Of a DNA stretch of 5,582 bases, positions 1 to 5,582 are shown in pieces. Position 1 is the first letter of the stretch. Every line of letters starts with the position of its first letter. The notes below the pieces were generated by a model. That model was not told the DNA's origin and did no database searches. It was given only the letters and a program-made list of their open reading frames with translations. This DNA comes from Pseudomonadota bacterium (GTDB taxonomy: Bacteria > Desulfobacterota > DSM-4660 > Desulfatiglandales > B25-G16), in the NCBI GenBank assembly GCA_015223015.1, contig JADFWK010000065.1, positions 1-5,582 of the forward strand. Reading direction: 5' to 3'. The translations under genes and the position numbers were made by a program.

Positions 1-1387
1 AGAATCAAACATAAAGCTCAATCTTCCCATCCTCTTTCCCTGGGCGATCCTCACTGTTTGCTATGACCTAATAACCTTACTTTCATGGCCCTCTCTTAAG
101 AGAATCTTTGAAAGTGAGATGGGCCAATTTATTTTCTTAGCCTTTTTCCTGAGCCTTCTCGTAATATTCTTGCCTCCGTTTATCAAGTACTGGTGGGGCT
201 GTTCAGCGCTTCCCAATACAGAAAAGAAAGAGAGCATAGTAGATTTTCTCCACAAGGCGGGGTTCAAATACCGAGCCATATTGCAGTGGCCCTTACTAGA
301 GGGGAGGGTGATGACCGCCGGTGTTATGGGGCTGGTGGCAAAGCTCAGGTATATTCTGGTGACCGATGCTTTGCTGCATGCCCTTTCAAAAGAAGAGCTG
401 AATGCAGTTATGGCTCATGAAATGGGCCACATAAAGTACCGGCACCTGCTCTTTTACGTTTTTTTTCTCTTGGGTTATATGGCTCTTTCATTTGGCCTCT
501 TTGATTTTTTCTTTTACGCTATGGCAGCGCAGCCCCGGCTATTTGACCTATTGAAAAGCCATGAGGAGTTCCAGACAGGCATTTTTTATTTTCTGCTCTC
601 CCTGCCTATTATCGTGAGCGTGATCCTCTACTTCCGGTATATCATGGGTTTTTTTATGAGGAACTTTGAGCGCCAGGCAGATCTCTATTCGATTGAACTG
701 ATGGGCACACCTGAACCCACTATCATGTCACTGGAGAAGATTGCCCACTTCAGCGGTCAAAGCCGGCATCATCCTTCCTGGCATCATTTTAGTATTGCTC
801 AAAGGGTCGAGTTTCTGTGGAAAGCCTGGCGAGAGCCTGAATTGATTAAACGCCATTCACGGCGTTTGACCCTTGCTCTCACTGTTTTTTTCGTTCTCGT
901 TCTCTCTTTGGGATATACCCTTAATTTTGGTTCGCTGAAGGCAAATCTTGAACAGATAACTCTGGAACATATTCTGAATCAGCAGATCACCGGGTCCTCA
1001 GAGGATATCGAGATTTACCGGTATCTCGCCGCCGTGTATCACCAGAGAGGGAACATCGCCAGGGCCAAATGGGCATATGAAAATATGCTGAGACTGGTTC
1101 CTGATGATGATGTGGCACTGAACAACCTTGCATGGATTCTCGCCACTGCTCAGGATACAACGCTGCTTGACTATCCACGGGCACTATCCTTAGCAAAGCG
1201 GGCCGTTGAAATAACAAGATCACCAACCTTCCTGGACACCCTGGCCGAGGCATACTATGTAAATGGATTTTACGAGGAGGCATTGCAAACCATACAAGAG
1301 GCCCTGGAGAATGCATCTGAAAACAAGAAGTATCTTGCCCGTCAGATGAGAAAATTTGAGAAAGGGCTGAGGCTCCGAGAGGAGTAA
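1..1387 (+). CDS. Membrane-bound M48 family zinc metallopeptidase with C-terminal TPR repeats (5' end cut by window)
   Basis: Probable integral-membrane zinc protease of the M48 (HtpX/Ste24/Oma1) family; this family degrades or processes membrane and envelope proteins. Numbering from the ATG at 119: the zinc motif HEMGH is at 100-104 (bases 416-430), the third ligand is probably E184 in FERQAD, and a family-like HPS...R stretch lies at 218-229. Hydrophobic segments are at about 3-22, 110-135, 152-180 and 250-268. A good TPR unit spans about 297-330, and further TPR-like helices run to about 400. The ATG at 119 is probably not the true start: the frame has no stop back to base 2, it encodes another hydrophobic segment (about bases 26-91) before that ATG, and there is no well-spaced ribosome binding site. 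The gene is therefore partial. Basic residues before the last membrane segment (KRHSRR, 244-249) suggest a cytoplasmic catalytic face and a periplasmic TPR tail; this is inference. Substrate unknown. It converges on the ABC-F gene and shares no operon with it. Family assignment is firm; a specific HtpX or BepA name is not supported. Confidence 0.9.
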   Translation, partial: ESNIKLNLPILFPWAILTVCYDLITLLSWPSLKRIFESEMGQFIFLAFFLSLLVIFLPPFIKYWWGCSALPNTEKKESIVDFLHKAGFKYRAILQWPLLEGRVMTAGVMGLVAKLRYILVTDALLHALSKEELNAVMAHEMGHIKYRHLLFYVFFLLGYMALSFGLFDFFFYAMAAQPRLFDLLKSHEEFQTGIFYFLLSLPIIVSVILYFRYIMGFFMRNFERQADLYSIELMGTPEPTIMSLEKIAHFSGQSRHHPSWHHFSIAQRVEFLWKAWREPELIKRHSRRLTLALTVFFVLVLSLGYTLNFGSLKANLEQITLEHILNQQITGSSEDIEIYRYLAAVYHQRGNIARAKWAYENMLRLVPDDDVALNNLAWILATAQDTTLLDYPRALSLAKRAVEITRSPTFLDTLAEAYYVNGFYEEALQTIQEALENASENKKYLARQMRKFEKGLRLREE

Positions 1388-1415
1388 GTGCATGGTTTTA
1401 TCCCTTCGCTCATCT
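1388..1415. other. Short convergent intergenic gap without a clear terminator
   Basis: These 28 bases separate the TAA of the plus-strand peptidase gene from the TAG of the minus-strand ABC-F gene. I looked here and in the flanking coding ends for a G+C-rich hairpin followed by a T run in either direction and found none. The only complementary pair seen, GATGAG near 1345 and CTCATC near 1409, is too short and too far apart to be a convincing terminator. Confidence 0.6.
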
Positions 1416-3386
1416 CTATTCTAATCCCAGATTCTTTCTAGCAGATTCCAGTTGATCCTGGCCGTATTCCCATCGTGCCATCAGCTCTTCTATTTTTTCT
1501 CTGACTTCGCTATATTCATCCAGGAGCGGCGCACTTTTACCTTTATCAGTGAAAATATCCGGATCTGAAAGGAGTTTTTCCAGGTCTTTTTTCCTTTGTT
1601 CTAAATCGGTGATTCGCTTTTCTACCAGGGTCAGCTTATCCTGGATTGGTTTCAGGGTTGATCTCACAAGTGTCCGCTTCTCAGCTTCTGTTCTTTTCTG
1701 ATCCTTTCGGCTCTTCTTTTCTTTCGGGGGTGATTCGTGCACTTGCTTCTTGTCAGGTTCTAAAGGCAGATGTTTTGAGATCCGATCCAAGTGATCGTAG
1801 TATTCGTCAAGGCTTCCCGGGTATTCCTCAACCATTTCTTCCCGTATATCCCACATCTTTGTTGCCAGTCTGTTGACAAACGCCTGGTTGTGAGAGACAA
1901 AGATCAATGTGCCGGTGTAGTCAACCAGGGCATCTGTGAGGATTTCTGAAGACATGAGATCAAGATGATTAGTCGGTTCATCCATCACCATGAGATTTTC
2001 CGGTCTTACGAGCAATTTTGCAAGTGCCACCCGTGCTTTTTCCCCACCAGAAAGCATACCTATCGACTTGTTCACATCATCCCCTGAAAAGAGAAAGGAG
2101 CCGCACACACTCCTTACGGAACCTATTGTCTCATAAGGGACTGTCTGGCTTACCTCTTCGATTATTGTTTTTGTGGGATTCAGCATTTCGAGGTGGTGCT
2201 GTGCAAAATAACTCATGGTGACGCGCCGGCCGAGTGTTATCTCACCGGAATCGGGTTTGATTTCCCCTGCCACCATTCTGAGGAGCGTGGTTTTGCCCGA
2301 ACCATTAGGACCGATAACCGCTATCCTTTCTCCTCGTAAAACAGTTCGGGTAATATCTTTATAAAGGGTCTTCTGGCCGAAGGTTTTTGAGATCTCTTTG
2401 ATAGCTACCACTTCTCTTCCGCTCCTTGGTGCAGGAGGAAAGGAAAAGTGAATGGTCTTTTGGGGCCGGAACGATTTAACCAATTCCATTTTCTTGAGCA
2501 GTTTTATCTTGCTTTGCGCCTGTCTGGCCTTTGAGGCCTTATACCGGAACCGTTCAATAAATCTCTGGGCCTCTTTTGCCCTCTGTTCCCGATTCCTGGC
2601 TTTGGCCTCGAGGGCCAGCTTTTCCTCATCTCTGGCCTTCAGATAGAAATCATAGTTCCCCCGGTAACCCCTTATGCTTTCCAGTTCCAAACTGATGACG
2701 CGATTAATTTGCCTGTTCAGAAAATCTCGGTCATGGGATACAAGGATGAGGGCCCCGTTGTATGTTTGGAGGAATTGTTCCAACCAATGCACGGAAGGAA
2801 TATCAAGGTGATTAGTCGGCTCATCGAGCAGAAGCAGGTCAGGTTCCTGATAAAGGAGACTCCCGAGGAGTAACCGCATCTTCCACCCTTCGCTCAATGT
2901 TGAAGCCGGTCTAGAAAAATCATCAGGTGCAAAACCGAGGCCTGCCAAGATCCTTTCGGCCTCATGCGGAGGAAAGTGCATCTCCAAATGGCTGATTTCC
3001 TGGTGGAGTTCAGCTAATCTTTCTGCCAGCCTTGCACGGTCACTCTGGTTTTGGGTGTCCTTCAGTGATTCTTCCGTCTGGGTTATCCGATTTCTGAGCT
3101 CAACCCTTCCCGGGATGGAATCGAGGACCGATTGAAGAACATTGCCGGATAAGGCAGCACGAACATCCTGAGGGAGGTATCCAATCCTGATACCTCTGCC
3201 TTTTTTAATTTCCCCGGCTTCAGGGGATATTTCTCCAGTGATAAGTCTAAGAAGTGTTGTCTTACCGGACCCATTTGGTCCTACCAGTCCAATCCTGTCT
3301 GCTTGCTCGACCTGAAGTCCTATATCGTGAAAAAGGTTTGTTCCGAGGAAGGTGACCGAGAGTTTGGAGATAGTTACGAGACTCAT
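1416..3386 (-). CDS. ABC-F family ATPase (duplicated ATP-binding cassette, Uup/YheS/YdiF-like)
   Basis: A 656-residue soluble protein with two ABC cassettes and no membrane segments, typical of ABC-F proteins, which act on ribosomes (rescue, elongation control or antibiotic protection) and not in transport. Cassette 1: Walker A GPNGSGKT 36-43, signature LSEGW 164-168, Walker B LLLLDEP 184-190 followed by TNHLD, switch His in SHD 217-219. A basic, helical linker at about 245-305 is the expected arm that contacts P-site tRNA. Cassette 2: Walker A 359-366, canonical signature LSGGE 445-449, Walker B LMVMDEP 465-471 followed by TNHLD, switch SHN 498-500. From about 540 a Lys/Glu-rich stretch leads into a predicted coiled coil (about 575-655) like the Uup-type C-terminal domain. 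The ATG lies three bases after the trkH TGA with only a weak purine stretch (TAAG, six bases upstream), which suggests coupling to trkH translation. The long arm and C-terminal coiled coil fit Uup/YheS/YdiF-type proteins better than EttA; the exact subfamily cannot be fixed by eye. No sign of resistance specialisation is visible. Confidence 0.95.
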   Translation of the reverse strand: MSLVTISKLSVTFLGTNLFHDIGLQVEQADRIGLVGPNGSGKTTLLRLITGEISPEAGEIKKGRGIRIGYLPQDVRAALSGNVLQSVLDSIPGRVELRNRITQTEESLKDTQNQSDRARLAERLAELHQEISHLEMHFPPHEAERILAGLGFAPDDFSRPASTLSEGWKMRLLLGSLLYQEPDLLLLDEPTNHLDIPSVHWLEQFLQTYNGALILVSHDRDFLNRQINRVISLELESIRGYRGNYDFYLKARDEEKLALEAKARNREQRAKEAQRFIERFRYKASKARQAQSKIKLLKKMELVKSFRPQKTIHFSFPPAPRSGREVVAIKEISKTFGQKTLYKDITRTVLRGERIAVIGPNGSGKTTLLRMVAGEIKPDSGEITLGRRVTMSYFAQHHLEMLNPTKTIIEEVSQTVPYETIGSVRSVCGSFLFSGDDVNKSIGMLSGGEKARVALAKLLVRPENLMVMDEPTNHLDLMSSEILTDALVDYTGTLIFVSHNQAFVNRLATKMWDIREEMVEEYPGSLDEYYDHLDRISKHLPLEPDKKQVHESPPKEKKSRKDQKRTEAEKRTLVRSTLKPIQDKLTLVEKRITDLEQRKKDLEKLLSDPDIFTDKGKSAPLLDEYSEVREKIEELMARWEYGQDQLESARKNLGLE

Positions 3387-3389
3387 GCG

Positions 3390-4838
3390 TCACTTACGCC
3401 AGTATGCAGGGGCAAGCATAACAATAACGGTGTAAATTTCAAGGCGACCGACAAGCATACAGAAGGTTAGAACCCACTTGCCCAGATCAGGAATAGCGAG
3501 ATAGTTTCTCACCGGACCGACCAGACCAAATCCCGGACCGACATTGCCTAATGTTGCTGCCACAGAGCCGAAGGATGTGACAACATCCAGGCCAAGGGCA
3601 GACATAACAATGACAGCCACAATAAAAATGCCGACATAGAGGATGAAGAACCCCCACATACTGCTCAATACCTCTTCCGGGACCGGTTTGCGACCAAGCT
3701 TGATAGATCTCACAGCGTGGGGATGTGCGAGCCTGAAGATCTCTCTGAAGCCATATTTCACAAGCAAGATGATCCTTATGACCTTTACTGCTCCACCTGT
3801 AGATCCTGCCATCGCCCCGATAAACATACACAAGAAAAGAATGATCTGCGATAGAGCCGGCCACTGTGCATAATCGCTGGTTACGAAACCGGTTGTAGTG
3901 ATGATGGAGGTAACCTGAAAGGCTGCACGTCTGAACGCACCGCCTATGGAATGATAGACTGTGCCGTAGATATTGCAGGTAACCAGAAGAATAAGGGCAG
4001 CCAGAATAAAGAGAAATATGCGGCACTCGGGATCCCTGCCAAATACCCTAAAGTTTCCCTTTAAAAACTTATAATGAAGGGCGAAGTTTACCCCGGCCAG
4101 GAGCATGAAAACGGTAATAACAGCCTCGAAATAGGCCTTGTTATAGTAGGCAATACTTGCATTGCGGGGACTAAATCCTCCGGTGGGCATCGTGCAGAAT
4201 GCGTGACACATGGAATCAAAGAGGGACATCCTCCCGATAAACAGGAGGCCGATCTCCACCAGGGTGATAAGAAGATAGACCTTCCAGAGGGTTTTTGCCG
4301 TCTCTGAGATGCGAGGTTGCAGTTTGTCCACCACCGGACTCGGGATCTCAGCCTTGTACAGCTGCATTCCTCCTACACCGAGGAAGGGAAGAATGGCAAT
4401 GGAGAGCACAATAATCCCCATGCCTCCTATCCATTGCGTGAGGCTTCTCCAGAGCAATATTCCCTCTGGGAGAGATTCGATATTGTTCAGAATAGAGGCC
4501 CCTGTGGTTGTAAAGCCGGAAAGCGATTCAAAAAAGGCATCGGTAAATGTGACAATAGAGCCTGAAAACAAAAAGGGGAGAGAGCCAAAAAGACCAGCGC
4601 TCAACCAGCTGAGGGTGACGACGGCCATGCCTTCTCTCTGACTGAGAGAGGAGTAATCACTTGTTCTGGTAACAAGAAAGAGGATGAAGCCAATTCCCGA
4701 GGTAACCATAAAAGCATAGAGGATAGGAAAGGTGCTCCCATCGGAATAGATGAGAGAAATGCCGAGGGGTGCAAGCATGGAAAGACCGATGAAGACATTG
4801 AGGATTCCGATGAGCCGGAAGATCTGCCGAAAACGCAT
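3390..4838 (-). CDS. trkH: Trk-type potassium uptake channel, membrane subunit TrkH
   Basis: Complete 482-residue polytopic membrane protein, the usual length for TrkH/KtrB, which forms the K+ pathway through the inner membrane and is gated by TrkA. The four pore-loop repeats are visible: SGFTTTGAS at 107-115, CTMPTGGFS at 215-223, SIITTTGFVTSD at 311-322 and ATLGNVGPGFG at 428-438. Each carries the conserved selectivity-filter glycine. The GAMAGSTGG segment at 341-349 corresponds to the flexible intramembrane loop near the gate of the third repeat. The C-terminus, with GRLEIYT at 464-470 and a final APAYWRK, matches the family's typical ending, including the conserved arginine (R465). The start is well placed: its ATG overlaps the trkA stop by one base as TAATG, and a modest GGAA lies eight bases upstream. 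The adjacent trkA confirms the pairing. Filter sequence and length favour TrkH; KtrB-type naming is a minor alternative. Confidence 0.96.
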   Translation of the reverse strand: MRFRQIFRLIGILNVFIGLSMLAPLGISLIYSDGSTFPILYAFMVTSGIGFILFLVTRTSDYSSLSQREGMAVVTLSWLSAGLFGSLPFLFSGSIVTFTDAFFESLSGFTTTGASILNNIESLPEGILLWRSLTQWIGGMGIIVLSIAILPFLGVGGMQLYKAEIPSPVVDKLQPRISETAKTLWKVYLLITLVEIGLLFIGRMSLFDSMCHAFCTMPTGGFSPRNASIAYYNKAYFEAVITVFMLLAGVNFALHYKFLKGNFRVFGRDPECRIFLFILAALILLVTCNIYGTVYHSIGGAFRRAAFQVTSIITTTGFVTSDYAQWPALSQIILFLCMFIGAMAGSTGGAVKVIRIILLVKYGFREIFRLAHPHAVRSIKLGRKPVPEEVLSSMWGFFILYVGIFIVAVIVMSALGLDVVTSFGSVAATLGNVGPGFGLVGPVRNYLAIPDLGKWVLTFCMLVGRLEIYTVIVMLAPAYWRK

Positions 4839-4850
4839 TAAAAGTATTCC
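4836..4850 (-). promoter_or_regulatory. trkA/trkH translational overlap (TAATG) with weak ribosome binding site
   Basis: Read on the minus strand, the trkA stop TAA (4840-4838) shares its last A with the trkH ATG (4838-4836). A short Shine-Dalgarno-like GGAA (4850-4847) lies inside the trkA 3' end, eight bases before the ATG. This arrangement supports the chosen trkH start and suggests translational coupling, which would help balance the gating and pore subunits. Coupling itself is inference. Confidence 0.6.
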
Positions 4851-5582
4851 AGTTTAACGGTAAATAGTTTCTCAAGTTTTGGTATTGCACCTTTTAGGGC
4901 GAAGATTATCAAGTGGTCATGAGGCTTGATCATGTTGTGTCCGCGGGGGATAATGATCTCTTCTCCCCTGACAATTGCACCAACGATGGCCTCTTTGGGG
5001 AATTTTACCTTTGAGAGAGGCGTATTCACAATGTCCGAAGTCTCAAGTGCCTCGAACTCGATAACCTCTGCAGCTTCTGCTTTGAGGGGTGCCACACAAA
5101 CCACTTTGCCTTTCCTGATAAACTGGAGAATTGCTCTGATTGCTGAGAGCCGTGGACTTACCACTGTATCAATTCCGATGGCAGACACAAGGGGGATATA
5201 ACTGAGTTTTCCTATACGCGTAACCGTTTTCTTGGCCCCGAGGGCCTTACCCAGCAGAGAGATAAGAACATTATTTTCTTCATCGCCCGTGATGACAACC
5301 ATGACATCCACATCAGTAATATTCTCCTCTGTCAGGAAGTCCCGGTCGGTGCCATCACCATTCAAAACAATCACCTTTGCAAGTTTTTCAGCCAGTTCCA
5401 GGCATCTCTGGCTATCTTTTTCGATTATCTTGGTATTTATGTTCGTTTTATCGAGTGACATTGCTAAGGCCAGACCAGTGGTACCGCCCCCGACAATGAC
5501 AATTCGATGCAATCCCCCCTCCCTGACGTTTAATAGTCCACAGGGCGTTGAGATTTCGTCTCTATGGGTCACGCAGTATAAT
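4838..5582 (-). CDS. trkA: Trk potassium uptake regulator TrkA, C-terminal half (5' end cut by window)
   Basis: Cytoplasmic nucleotide-binding subunit that gates TrkH in response to NAD(H) and adenine nucleotides in characterised systems. Numbered from the GTG at 5572, a Rossmann-fold RCK domain begins at about 22: IVIVGGGTTG (24-33) is the glycine-rich dinucleotide loop, E51 ends strand 2 and is the expected ribose contact, and NGDGTD (71-76) follows. A TrkA_C (RCK-C) domain spans about 160-238 with IIPRGHNMIKPHDHLIIFAL (207-226). Full TrkA proteins are about 450 residues with two such N+C pairs; this is the second pair. The GTG is not a credible start: the frame stays open to the right edge, there is no ribosome binding site before it, and the residues around it (LYCVTHRDEI) resemble the end of the first TrkA_C domain. 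The first half should lie just outside the window. A stand-alone one-domain KtrA-like protein is less likely for these reasons. Confidence 0.92.
   Translation of the reverse strand, partial: LYCVTHRDEISTPCGLLNVREGGLHRIVIVGGGTTGLALAMSLDKTNINTKIIEKDSQRCLELAEKLAKVIVLNGDGTDRDFLTEENITDVDVMVVITGDEENNVLISLLGKALGAKKTVTRIGKLSYIPLVSAIGIDTVVSPRLSAIRAILQFIRKGKVVCVAPLKAEAAEVIEFEALETSDIVNTPLSKVKFPKEAIVGAIVRGEEIIIPRGHNMIKPHDHLIIFALKGAIPKLEKLFTVKLEYF

Noticed and set aside
61..279. A 72-codon minus-strand open frame at the left edge
   Set aside because: It runs opposite the membrane-segment coding start of the peptidase, which continues in frame across it; the Lys/Arg-rich product mirrors hydrophobic codons on the other strand.
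987..1316. A 109-codon open frame on the minus strand opposite the peptidase TPR region
   Set aside because: It lies wholly opposite convincing TPR coding sequence. The product is compositionally odd, with no motif and no supporting context.
1359..1416. Possible hairpin between GAGAAAGGG (1359-1367) and CCCTTCGCTC (about 1402-1411)
   Set aside because: Pairing is broken by mismatches, the loop is long, and no T run follows, so it does not qualify as an intrinsic terminator.
3487..4026. A 179-codon open frame on the minus strand inside trkH
   Set aside because: It is a shifted frame within the strongly supported trkH gene. Its product is rich in Cys, His and Arg with no recognisable motif, and the trkH frame itself is uninterrupted, so it is neither a second gene nor a frameshift sign.
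4309..4641. Plus-strand open frames (110 and 82 codons) opposite trkH
   Set aside because: They overlap each other and the pore-loop coding region of trkH, have no recognisable protein features, and are best explained as antisense shadows.
4926..5201. A 91-codon plus-strand open frame opposite trkA
   Set aside because: Low-complexity Ser/Thr/Ala-rich shadow of the TrkA_C coding region; no motif and no independent gene signals.
1..5582. RNA genes, CRISPR arrays, insertion sequences, attachment sites
   Set aside because: The window is almost wholly covered by four coherent genes. I saw no tRNA-like cloverleaf, no regularly spaced repeats, no transposase and no terminal inverted repeats.

Overview
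The window looks like an ordinary bacterial chromosome segment, densely coded, with moderate G+C (a little under half by eye). It holds four protein genes and almost no intergenic DNA. Three of the genes (trkA, trkH and an ABC-F ATPase) lie head to tail on the minus strand. The fourth, a membrane M48 metallopeptidase with TPR repeats, is on the plus strand and converges on them. The protein style, especially the M48-TPR architecture and the two-domain TrkA beside TrkH, recalls Desulfobacterota or related deltaproteobacterial lineages. That assignment is an impression from sequence style, not a database result.

Layout: bases 1-1387 (+) encode the M48 peptidase. Its frame is open to the left edge and an extra hydrophobic segment precedes the first internal ATG, so the gene is cut by the window. 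Bases 1388-1415 are a 28-base convergent gap with no clear terminator. Bases 1416-3386 (-) encode a complete ABC-F protein with two nucleotide-binding domains and a charged C-terminal coiled coil. Bases 3390-4838 (-) encode a complete TrkH potassium channel subunit. Bases 4838 to the right edge (-) encode the C-terminal half of TrkA, whose frame also runs off the window.

The minus-strand genes form a tight unit in the order trkA > trkH > ABC-F. The trkA stop and trkH start share a base (TAATG), and only three bases separate the trkH stop from the ABC-F ATG. TrkA (cytoplasmic nucleotide-binding gating ring) and TrkH (membrane pore) together make a K+ uptake system. The ABC-F protein is expected to act on the ribosome; its tight linkage to K+ uptake is the most notable contextual point here. 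The promoter of this unit lies beyond the right edge and that of the peptidase beyond the left edge, so nothing can be said about their regulation. I found no RNA genes, mobile elements, CRISPR arrays or attachment sites, and no evidence of an undescribed system.
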